From positions 1-51,440 of the forward strand of contig NZ_JAEHFY010000023.1 in NCBI RefSeq assembly GCF_016623585.1: DNA of 51,440 nt, given 5' to 3'. The DNA is from Pedobacter segetis. GTDB taxonomy: Bacteria > Bacteroidota > Bacteroidia > Sphingobacteriales > Sphingobacteriaceae. Each line of letters begins with the position of its first letter. Position 1 is the stretch's first letter. Positions 45,801 to 51,440 of this stretch are shown piece by piece. Below the pieces are notes generated by a model. It ran no database searches, had not been told where the DNA came from, and saw nothing but the letters and a program-made list of their open reading frames with translations. A program made the position numbers and the translations under genes.

Positions 45801-45963
45801 TGGTAACAACACCTATTGTAGTGTTCTTTATTCCAACGTTAGCTCCAATAATTGGCTCACCAGTATCCTGGTCAGTAACTTTCCCTGTGATCTTTACTTT
45901 TTGCTGTGCAAAGCTTGATAAAAAAGCAAGCAGGAGAAGATGAAAAATAAATGTCTTCCTCAT
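42826..45963 (-). CDS. SusC/RagA-type TonB-dependent transporter (third pair)
   Basis: This 1045-residue protein has a signal peptide ending SSFAQ, a carboxypeptidase-D-like domain from about residue 24 (ITGKVTDQDTGEPIIGANV), the hinge 'LNQVVVIGYGSVAKKDVTG', a plug with 'IYGARGANGVIIITTKKG' and a barrel with 'GDIKYKDLNGDGVVDDDDK'. It ends FGLNITL. This is the most canonical of the three SusC proteins. It probably heads the operon with susD and DUF5017. The upstream 100 bp contain a small palindrome and a composite motif that recurs before 50795. Confidence 0.95.
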   Translation of the reverse strand: MRKTFIFHLLLLAFLSSFAQQKVKITGKVTDQDTGEPIIGANVGIKNTTIGVVTNSEGIYNLTLPSDNPAILVFRYLGYNDKEVAVNKQTVINVTLKSQDISLNQVVVIGYGSVAKKDVTGSVSSVNMADLDKAPVRSFEEALAGRIAGVQVSSESGKPGSGINILIRGANSLTQDNSPLWVVDGFPLENPDNNNIDPSQIESIEVLKDASATAIYGARGANGVIIITTKKGVAGKPKVNFNSYYGFQQQPKSIPVLSPYEFVKLQTEVDPIGTPSIYFQNGRTLESYRDSVGIDWQDALLRTAPMSNYNLTLSGGTDKTKYLISGNILGQDGVIINSGFNRKQLRVRLDQDVSNKIKTGINISYNNNKSFGATPSAPESNFTAQNYLLYSVWGYRPIQTGGGNLLDDLIDPTIDPTIDYRVNPILSVKNELRQRFSNNFNANAYGEYLFSKALKLRVSGGINSRNDRNEAFNNSLTRYGNSRSIDKVNGSVTYTDLNNWLGESILTYNKIFNKKNNFTFLAGVTGQGTTSNRYGAKATNLPNESLGLSGLDEGVAQTVVAVNSENTLLSYLSRVNYSYNYRYLFTASFRADGSSKFREKNRWSYFPSAAFAWRAINEKFLKKLNYLSDAKVRVSYGVTGNNRVTDFATYSQLSFANSGFNNDNAYYAFNNTLTQGVYPVTLSNADLKWENTTQTNIGLDLGFFKQRIALTADYYLKTTSDLLLNADLPGSLGYTKAFKNIGKTRNEGLELSLNTVNIDSKSFSWNTSFTISFNKNKVLALTENQESLLSTVNWDQDYRNLPAYIAKIGQPIGQMYGFIWDGLYQTSDFTQLPNGTYVLNDLVPTNGNSRSNIQPGDIKYKDLNGDGVVDDDDKTIIGRAYPIHQGGLGNNFKYKNFDLNVFLQWSYGNDIINANRLRFENGAVTKGVNQYATYANRWSPTNTTSDIPRVKGQGPTAYSSRIVEDGSYLRLKTVSLGYNFPAKMLKRAKISDFRVYASTQNLFTITNYSGYDPEVAAYNTALTPSFDYSVYPRASTIVFGLNITL

Positions 45964-45997
45964 AATTTAATTTGGTTTTGGTAATTGGTTTATGATA

Positions 45998-46012
45998 GTA
46001 AACATAGTTTAC
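45998..46012. promoter_or_regulatory. Odd-centre palindrome before the third susC
   Basis: GTAAAC and GTTTAC flank a 3-nt centre, giving a perfect 15-bp palindrome 34 bp upstream of the susC start on the minus strand. It could be an operator or part of the leader. Confidence 0.35.
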
Positions 46013-46026
46013 AATTAATTTTTTAA

Positions 46027-46064
46027 GGGATAAAATATTCCTTTTTAGGATTAAAACATTCCTT
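46027..46064. promoter_or_regulatory. Composite GGGA/TCCT/AGGA/TCCT motif, copy A (before susC)
   Basis: On the + strand the blocks are GGGA 46027, TCCT 46039, AGGA 46047 and TCCT 46060, with AGGATTAAA at the centre. A second copy with nearly the same spacing lies at 50920-50957. Alternating half-sites suggest a dimeric or tandemly bound regulator. It lies about 64-100 bp upstream of the third susC. Confidence 0.45.
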
Positions 46065-46494
46065 ATTTATAGTTTATTCGTCTTTTTCTTAATGCTAACT
46101 GCACTTTATAAAGCGATAGGGGATACACAAAACCTTTGTTTAAATTCTCTGTATAAACCCAGTCATCTTTAATGTCATTTACATTTCCGGCTATACTTAA
46201 ATTAATACCCGGTTGAAAAACCCCAACCAGAATACATTTTGGATACATATGGTGACTTAGATTATTATTTAAAACACCTTTATCTTTTGGCATATAGCTA
46301 TAAAAGATTTCGTTATCACTATTAGTAAAATGTTCCATTTCTGTATTCCACCAAGTATTGCAATTTGCAGTGGGCGGTAAATTATTTGCAGCACCACCGC
46401 CTACATCTGTTAGATAATGACTCTGCCGATTGGATAAGTACATCCTTTTATTATAATTACCCATCAAGCGTATGCATTTCGATAAGGAATTACT
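46063..46494 (-). pseudogene. Truncated DUF4955 protein, C-terminal remnant
   Basis: The open part (46063-46467, 134 codons) is clearly the C-terminal quarter of a DUF4955 protein. 'GGGAANNLPPTANCNTWWN' and 'DDWVYTENLNKGFVYPLSLYKVQ' match 'GGGSPQNLPHMAAYNTWWN' and the end of the intact copy at 18283-20037. An in-frame TGA at 46495-46497 closes the frame upstream, and only 50 bp separate it from the fucosidase stop. The signal peptide and about 400 residues of beta helix are missing. Another frame near 46475-46515 reads 'NLNEVIPYRNAYA', perhaps a shifted remnant of the neighbouring rung. It is probably not expressed as a working enzyme. Confidence 0.75.
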
Positions 46495-46544
46495 TCATTC
46501 AGATTGAAAATGGTTTCAATTTCAATAGTCTAAAAAAACAACAT

Positions 46545-48110
46545 TTACATTTCTACTCTTAAAACCTGAATTTTATCTGATACTGGCATTCCAGAAATAG
46601 GAATAGTTATTTTTCCGTTTTGGGTTTGATAATTAATAGGTTGATTATTAGACATCAGTACAACTTTTCTAACCTTTAAAGGGGTACTAAAATCAATGAA
46701 CTTAGCGCTTTGATTTGGTAAAATAAATAGGTATCTAAAGCTAGCACCATCTGTAGTTGCAGGGACTGATGCCGACTCATTATCATTTAGTGCGGTTACT
46801 TTAAACAAAGATGTTTTATAGATTTTCATCCAATCTTCAAAATACTTAAGCCTTTCATTCATCCCTGCAGAGAATACACCATTTTTATTAGGCCCAAAAT
46901 TCAGCAAGTAATTGGTGTTTCTAGATCTACAAAGAATTAAATCTGTCAAAAGTTTATTTGCAGGCTTTAAAGGATTCTTTGTAAATCCCCAACCTGAGTT
47001 TGCAACTGTGGTACAAAGTTCTGCCCATTGGTCTTGTTTCTCTTTTGGAAGATTTTGATCTGACTCAAAAGTTTTATAATCTCCATAACCAAAAAATCTT
47101 GGGCTAACCACTATCCCGGGCTGTAATTTACGTATCTCTTCCATGGTTATACTCTTTTTCCATGCAGAATTGCCAGATGGGATACTAGGTCTTCCGTCAA
47201 ACCAAATCATATCTATTTTGCCATAGTTACTTAATAATTCTGTAATCTGTCCTTTCACAAATACTGCTAAAGAATCATAATGAGCTTGTTTTTCCAACTC
47301 ATCCTTATCTATATATCGTGGTTTGAGGTTATAATCTACAAAAGGGATATTCTTATATTTTGTGGCGATACCTGGATATAAAAAGCTTTGATAATCTCTA
47401 CTAAAATACCAATCTGGGCCAGAAAAATATAACCCTACTTTTAATCCGTATTTACGACAAGCATCTACAAAAGGCTTAACCAAATCACGTCCTCCCATAA
47501 AGTTTTTAGTATTAAAATCGCCATACTTACTTGGCCAAAGCGCAAACCCGTCATGATGTTTTGTTGTTAACACCATATAGGTCATTCCAGCAGCTTTTGC
47601 AGCTTTTGCCCACGCTTCCGGATCATACTGTGATGGATTAAAAGACTTTGCTTGTTCCCAATATTCAGAAGGAGTAATACAGGAATTACTTTTTTCGCAA
47701 TTATTACCTGCGAAAAAGTTTCCCTTGGCAATAAACCGATCAATAGAATCTTGATCGAGCTTATTTTTGCTCCAACCAATTTGAGTCCCGGTCATCATCG
47801 GCCAGGAAAGATCTATTTCCTTTATGGAAGAAATACCCCAATGTATAAACATTCCGAAACCTGCATTTGAAAACCATTGCGCATCTGGATGCTGAGTATG
47901 TTGATATTTAACCGAATTATTTTGTACGATACCAATTTGCTCGTGTTGTTGTTTTACTTCTTCATTGTTTTTCGTTTTTTGCGCATAAATATCTGTTTGA
48001 GCAACAAAAAATAAGGAAAAAAACATAATTAAGCATCTTGAATTATTCCATTCAGGATACCTATTTATTAAATATTTGATTGGCGTGGTTAGATTTATCT
48101 TACTAAACAT
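46545..48110 (-). CDS. GH29 alpha-L-fucosidase, second copy
   Basis: This 521-residue exported enzyme has an unusually long N-terminus before the signal cleavage site (IYAQ, about residue 44). A start at the internal Met29 would leave a short signal without basic residues, so 48110 is kept. The GH29 barrel shows 'NAGFGMFIHWGISSI', 'YMVLTTKHHDGFALWPSK', 'VGLYFSGPDWYF' and 'KIDMIWFDGRPS' with predicted nucleophile Asp305. It has insertions (about residues 95-150) absent from the 441-residue GH29 and is clearly from another subgroup, so linkage preference probably differs. A small C-terminal beta domain is present. Confidence 0.9.
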   Translation of the reverse strand: MFSKINLTTPIKYLINRYPEWNNSRCLIMFFSLFFVAQTDIYAQKTKNNEEVKQQHEQIGIVQNNSVKYQHTQHPDAQWFSNAGFGMFIHWGISSIKEIDLSWPMMTGTQIGWSKNKLDQDSIDRFIAKGNFFAGNNCEKSNSCITPSEYWEQAKSFNPSQYDPEAWAKAAKAAGMTYMVLTTKHHDGFALWPSKYGDFNTKNFMGGRDLVKPFVDACRKYGLKVGLYFSGPDWYFSRDYQSFLYPGIATKYKNIPFVDYNLKPRYIDKDELEKQAHYDSLAVFVKGQITELLSNYGKIDMIWFDGRPSIPSGNSAWKKSITMEEIRKLQPGIVVSPRFFGYGDYKTFESDQNLPKEKQDQWAELCTTVANSGWGFTKNPLKPANKLLTDLILCRSRNTNYLLNFGPNKNGVFSAGMNERLKYFEDWMKIYKTSLFKVTALNDNESASVPATTDGASFRYLFILPNQSAKFIDFSTPLKVRKVVLMSNNQPINYQTQNGKITIPISGMPVSDKIQVLRVEM

Positions 48111-48432
48111 TTGATTTATTTAAACTAATAATTTTATTAAAAATTGAGATTTTAATTAAAAAGCTTTGCGCTTTGTGTTTTATTACCTTCATATATTACA
48201 GCTATACAAACTCCCTTTAAAATAAAAAAGTCGTTAACTTGTATTTTATTAATACCCTTGATTAAGCTTTAACTCTGAACTATAAATTTATTTCCCAAAG
48301 AAATATTAATAGATAAATCCCAACTAAAAACACAACACCGCTTGGAATCATTTGCTTGAAAAAGCAAGATTGTGTTGGTTTTAATAATTGTGATTTTATC
48401 GGTTTACACTCAAATAAACCTAGATAAATCGA
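48111..48432. other. Intergenic region upstream of the second GH29
   Basis: This 322-bp AT-rich gap has no gene. Its right part holds a terminator-like structure for the incoming minus-strand operon (48333-48377), and the left part must hold the fucosidase promoter. No copy of the GGGA/TCCT composite motif is evident here. Confidence 0.4.
48333..48377 (-). terminator. Nested hairpin, probable terminator after the type IX-sorted protein gene
   Basis: Outer arms CAACAC (48333-48338) and GTGTTG (48372-48377) enclose an inner stem TTGCTT (48352-48357) and AAGCAA (48362-48367). On the minus strand it is followed by a GTTTTTAG tract. It lies 56 bp after the stop at 48433. Confidence 0.55.
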
Positions 48433-49875
48433 CTAATTTTTCAAAAGTTTAATAGTTTTATAGTTTCCATTAACGTTTACATTTAGCATGTAAATTCCTG
48501 AGGGAAGATTTATTTCTTCATCTAGTTGATTAGTTCCTTTCATCAAATTAATATTCTTGTGAACTGATAATCTACCGTCGGTATCATATAATTTAATATT
48601 ACCTAAACCATTTGCGTTTGATAGTATTTTTAAACTCAATTTGTTATCGGCTAAACTAGCATAAACATCTGAAGTGCTTAAACCAAAATTTACACTTTGC
48701 ACTAAGTTAGTGTAGCTTTTTACTGTACCATCAAAATTTATTTGATTTAATAGATAATAGTTATTCCCGCTTAATGGCTTAGCATCTACAAATGTATAAT
48801 TTAACTCTTGATCCCTATTTCCTGCACCCGTTACCTTCGCTATTTTTACGAAATTTTTGTCGTCTCCAGATCTTAATATTTCAAAATAATTGTTGTTTTT
48901 TTCTGATACTGTTTTCCAGTTTAAAACAACACCATTATTAGTCGCTTTTGCTATAAAACTACTTAAGCTTACTGGTAATGGAGCGATATTGTAGGTGAGT
49001 GAAATATTAGATAGTTTGTAATTTGCAGCATCGTTGTAAGTTGCACTAGCATGGAACTGATAAGAATCAAGATTAACACCATTAGCCATTGCAATTGACG
49101 TTCCTGACCCAAGGGCTGCAGTTCCGCTTTCTTCAATACTACGAGGAAAATCAACTACACCCGCTGACACTTCGATTTGCGTTCCGTTTACCCAAACGTG
49201 GTATTTATTATTTGGTAAGGTATAAGATGTGGCACTGCGAGTATAAGTTTTTGATGAACCAGAATTATTTGCATAAATCTCAATAGCATAAGGTCCTCCT
49301 ACTTTTGCAAATGTTGTTGTATTTACATCTGTCCAAGTTGTAATGGTGCTCGAATTGGATCCTAATCGATATTGAAATTTAATGTCAGCACCCGACAATG
49401 ACAGTCTTAATGCAGCAAATAATTCGACGCTACTTCTGAAAACAGAACCAGAGCCAGCAAAAAGCGACCCATTTTTATTGCCAATTGCATAAACAAAATC
49501 TCCACTAGTTGAAATTATATTAGTACTAAGTGTGAATTTATGTACTACTACATCTGAAGCGTTTGCAATAATAGTTTGTGAATATTTTGCTAATCCTGAG
49601 CCACCCGTTGTAGCAGGTTGTACAAAACTCATGGTATTATCCCCGTTTAATACCATACTGACATTGGTAGCTGCCGCTGGTATAACGGCATAAGCGGTTC
49701 CACTACTGGGCGAAGGGAAAAAAGTAGTAGAATTTTGTGCTGAACCACTTGCTGAAAAAGTTCCTGTCCCTGTCCCAAAATCATAACTAAAAGTAGAATT
49801 GTTAGGTGACCATTGCGCATTTGCAAAGCCATAGCTGAATAGTAAAAAAGAGAATAGTAAAAGTTTAATTTTCAT
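48433..49875 (-). CDS. Secreted protein with type IX secretion C-terminal domain, unknown N-terminal domain
   Basis: This 480-residue protein has a signal peptide ending ANAQ. An N-terminal region of about 280 residues is beta-rich and of a family I do not recognise. It shares 'YAIGNKNGSLFAGSGSVFRSS', 'RLGSNSSTITTWTDV', 'YHVWVNGT' and 'PRSIEESG' with the neighbour at 49905. Then come 'PVSLSSFIAKATNNGVVLNW' (a fibronectin-like linker usual before sorting domains) and a C-terminal domain with 'IKLYDTDGRLSVHK' and 'LPSGIYMLNVNVNGNYKTIKLLKN', a type A sorting signal. It should be released or fixed at the cell surface. It may be a lectin-like glycan binder, judging from the jelly-roll look and context. 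Confidence 0.75.
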   Translation of the reverse strand: MKIKLLLFSFLLFSYGFANAQWSPNNSTFSYDFGTGTGTFSASGSAQNSTTFFPSPSSGTAYAVIPAAATNVSMVLNGDNTMSFVQPATTGGSGLAKYSQTIIANASDVVVHKFTLSTNIISTSGDFVYAIGNKNGSLFAGSGSVFRSSVELFAALRLSLSGADIKFQYRLGSNSSTITTWTDVNTTTFAKVGGPYAIEIYANNSGSSKTYTRSATSYTLPNNKYHVWVNGTQIEVSAGVVDFPRSIEESGTAALGSGTSIAMANGVNLDSYQFHASATYNDAANYKLSNISLTYNIAPLPVSLSSFIAKATNNGVVLNWKTVSEKNNNYFEILRSGDDKNFVKIAKVTGAGNRDQELNYTFVDAKPLSGNNYYLLNQINFDGTVKSYTNLVQSVNFGLSTSDVYASLADNKLSLKILSNANGLGNIKLYDTDGRLSVHKNINLMKGTNQLDEEINLPSGIYMLNVNVNGNYKTIKLLKN

Positions 49876-49904
49876 GTTTTGTTAGTTTAATAATTCATAT
49901 TTTT

Positions 49905-50795
49905 TTATGGCTTATCAGCCTGATATACAATTTTGATATTGGAAATGGATGCGCTTCCATCAGATGTTGGTCGCCCATTTGCTAAAAATAAATAGGCGTT
50001 TAAAGGTTCTCTGTTATCCAGCGCAATGGACTTTCCGGCGGTTAATCCATCACCTCCAGAGACCTCAACAGACCTTGGAAGTTTATCTCCTATAAGGGTA
50101 TTGTTTGACCAAACATGAAACTGATTGATAGCTAATGTGAAGTTTTTTCCCTCTTTTGTATATTGTTGTTCCTTAGTAGAGTTATTACAATAAATTTCTA
50201 GTTTGTAAGTGTCATTTATCTTAAAAGCATCAGTAGATACTGCTTTCCAAGTAGTTGTACTTGACTCATCAGAACCTAACCTGGTTTCTAAAATATAGTT
50301 GTTACTTTTTGGTTTCCATTTTAGTGCTGCAAATACCCCACTATTACTTCTATAAACAGAGCCTATCCCAGTAAATAGACCACCGTTTTTATTTCCAATA
50401 GCCCATACATATTCTCCTTCTGCCGAGAAATCATTAAATTTTAGATTAAATGAAAAATAAGCTACATCTGTCGCTGATTTGATATCGTAACCAGAATATT
50501 TAACTACACTTTTTTGAGGTTGATTGATAATTAGGGAATGATCACCATTTAATTCTACACTGCCATTTGTTGCACCTCCTGAAATAGTAACGCGACTAGT
50601 TATTCCCTTCACTAATGGAAGAATCCCCTTGTTTTTGCCGTAAGAGGTAGACTCGCTATTAGTGCCTTCAGAATAATTAAGTTTGCCTTTTTCTGTGCCA
50701 AAATCATAAATCAATTCTTGATTATTTTGCCATTGAGCATTTGCTATATTATAGCAAAATGATAATAAAATAATACTAAAAAATTTAATTTTCAT
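49905..50795 (-). CDS. Secreted paralogue of the 48433 N-terminal domain, without sorting domain
   Basis: This 296-residue protein has a signal peptide ending ANAQ. It aligns along its whole length with the N-terminal domain of the neighbour: 'WQNNQELIYDFGTEKG', 'YVWAIGNKNGGLFTGIGSVYRS', 'RLGSDESSTTTWKAV', 'FHVWSNNT' and 'PRSVEVSG'. It stops at 'SNIKIVYQ', just where the neighbour continues into its linker and sorting domain. No lipobox is present, so it is probably periplasmic or released by another route. It is 29 bp upstream of its paralogue in one operon. The family is not recognised. Confidence 0.7.
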   Translation of the reverse strand: MKIKFFSIILLSFCYNIANAQWQNNQELIYDFGTEKGKLNYSEGTNSESTSYGKNKGILPLVKGITSRVTISGGATNGSVELNGDHSLIINQPQKSVVKYSGYDIKSATDVAYFSFNLKFNDFSAEGEYVWAIGNKNGGLFTGIGSVYRSNSGVFAALKWKPKSNNYILETRLGSDESSTTTWKAVSTDAFKINDTYKLEIYCNNSTKEQQYTKEGKNFTLAINQFHVWSNNTLIGDKLPRSVEVSGGDGLTAGKSIALDNREPLNAYLFLANGRPTSDGSASISNIKIVYQADKP

Positions 50796-50919
50796 GTTGT
50801 TTAAATGGTTTATACTTTTCTTTTCTCAAACAATCAAAAGACTTTGTGTGTAATGGAGAAAAATTGTGTTAGTAATTAATAAATTGGTTGTGCAAATGTT
50901 AAAAAACAAGTAGCCTTAT

Positions 50920-50957
50920 GGGAGTATATATCTCCTTAATAGGATTAAATATTTCCT
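50920..50957. promoter_or_regulatory. Composite GGGA/TCCT/AGGA/TCCT motif, copy B (before the secreted pair)
   Basis: On the + strand the blocks are GGGA 50920, TCCT 50933, AGGA 50941 and TCCT 50954, centred on AGGATTAAA. Spacing matches copy A within one base, and about 28 of 38 positions agree by eye. It lies 125-162 bp upstream of the start at 50795. Confidence 0.45.
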
Positions 50958-51256
50958 TTTTTACTCTTTACTTCCGCTAATTATTAATGGATTTATAAAC
51001 CTGATGTTGAAAAGGCTAAATAAGAAAACCAATTTACATTATTTAAACACGTTTCCTGTTTGTCTCAACAATGCTTTAAACAAACGAATTAAATAGTTGA
51101 GATTAGATACTTCAAGCGTCTAAATAAGATTTAAAGGACAATAATCTAAACCAATGCCATCGTTTAGGCTGTCGGGCAAGTGTAAATTAATTTTTATCGT
51201 ATATAGATTTTAAGCCGATAATCATATAGGTTTTATTGCCTAAATATAATTCAACT

Positions 51257-51298
51257 AAAATCTCGCCAAAGTTTAAACTAAACTTTAGCGAGATTTTT
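51257..51298. terminator. Strong bidirectional terminator at the right edge
   Basis: AAATCTCGC and GCGAGATTT flank an inner dyad AAAGTTTA and TAAACTTT, making a long near-perfect stem with one mismatch and U-rich tails on both strands. It lies just downstream of the partial minus-strand gene that ends at 51302. Confidence 0.8.
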
Positions 51299-51301
51299 AA
51301 T

Positions 51302-51439
51302 CTAATCTTCAGGATAAAAAGTACCTCCGCTAGGAATAGGAGATACCAACGAAGGAATATTTTGTGCCTGACTATCTGATCTATAGAAGGTAAAATCTGT
51401 ATCAACACCTCTAGTTAACCAATAATAGGCGGAAGATGT
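51302..51439 (-). CDS. C-terminal end of an unrecognised gene, cut by the window
   Basis: A minus-strand frame entering from the right edge reads 45 residues to a TAG at 51302-51304. It contains 'AYYWLTRGVDTDFTFYRSDS' and ends GGTFYPED. The position just before a strong terminator and the coding-like composition support a real gene. The aromatic and acidic end does not let me name a family; a PUL lipoprotein is possible. Confidence 0.5.
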   Translation of the reverse strand, partial: TSSAYYWLTRGVDTDFTFYRSDSQAQNIPSLVSPIPSGGTFYPED

Positions 51440-51440
51440 A

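Larger units (their letters stand above)
50796..51301. other. Intergenic region with regulatory motif and terminator
   Basis: No gene is readable over this 506-bp region. It holds copy B of the composite motif (50920-50957) and the terminator of the gene at the right edge (51257-51298). Separated 7-bp arms TCTCAAC (about 51063) and GTTGAGA (about 51096) form a weak long-loop dyad. Confidence 0.4.

Noticed and set aside
48281-48320. Possible third copy of the GGGA/TCCT composite motif upstream of the second fucosidase
   Set aside because: It has TTCCC and ATCCC blocks, but their spacing and the core do not match copies A and B.
51187-51408. 73-codon minus-strand open frame at the right edge
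   Set aside because: It runs across the terminator hairpin and has a low-complexity sequence. Another frame ending at 51302 reads as a more normal protein end.
1-51440. CRISPR arrays, tRNAs, rRNAs, insertion sequences
   Set aside because: No regularly spaced repeats, cloverleaf-like sequences or transposase motifs were seen.

Overview
The window looks like a chromosomal piece of an AT-rich Bacteroidota, most like Pedobacter or another Sphingobacteriaceae. The grounds are three SusC/SusD pairs, many Sec and lipoprotein signal peptides, a type IX secretion C-terminal domain, PUL-associated families (DUF1735, DUF5017, DUF4955), overlapping or near-touching genes, and few Shine-Dalgarno sequences. 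It is almost entirely carbohydrate utilisation. I saw no tRNA, rRNA, transposase, phage gene or CRISPR array.

Region 1 (about 1-23165, + strand) is a glycan utilisation locus. It opens with a PL14-like lipoprotein, preceded by what looks like the decayed tail of a second copy. A tandem susC-susD-susC-susD-DUF1735 operon follows and ends at a strong terminator. Next come a membrane-anchored cytochrome c/VCBS protein with a GH3 glycosidase (again ended by a terminator), an exported TIM-barrel isomerase-like protein with an unrecognised exported partner, a VOC protein, a DUF4955 beta-helix protein, a Gfo/Idh/MocA oxidoreductase, a decayed beta-barrel gene and a GH16 endoglucanase lipoprotein.

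Region 2 (about 23597-35090) is the clearest system. One long minus-strand gene series runs fucP, mutarotase, UxaA-family dehydratase, a GC-rich intergenic repeat, SDR, GH29 fucosidase, FAH hydrolase, amidohydrolase, second SDR, lutA, lutB, lutC. A divergent IclR-family regulator sits across a short intergenic region with a perfect dyad. Together these supply every step of non-phosphorylating L-fucose breakdown: uptake, oxidation to lactone, lactone opening, dehydration, second oxidation and cleavage to pyruvate plus L-lactate. LutABC then oxidises the lactate to pyruvate.

Region 3 (about 35272-51440, minus strand) holds a GH116 enzyme with an RbsD/FucU-like lipoprotein, a second DUF4955 beta-helix protein, a susC-susD-DUF5017 operon, a truncated third DUF4955 gene, a second GH29 fucosidase, and two related secreted proteins of unknown family, one with a type IX sorting domain and one without. 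A composite GGGA/TCCT/AGGA/TCCT motif is shared by the regions upstream of susC and of this secreted pair, which suggests common control. A partial unrecognised gene runs off the right edge.

Taken together, the window suggests capture and depolymerisation of a fucose-containing, probably beta-glucoside-bearing polysaccharide, with fucose carbon going to pyruvate. No sulfatase is present, so a sulfated fucan is less likely unless sulfatases lie outside the window.
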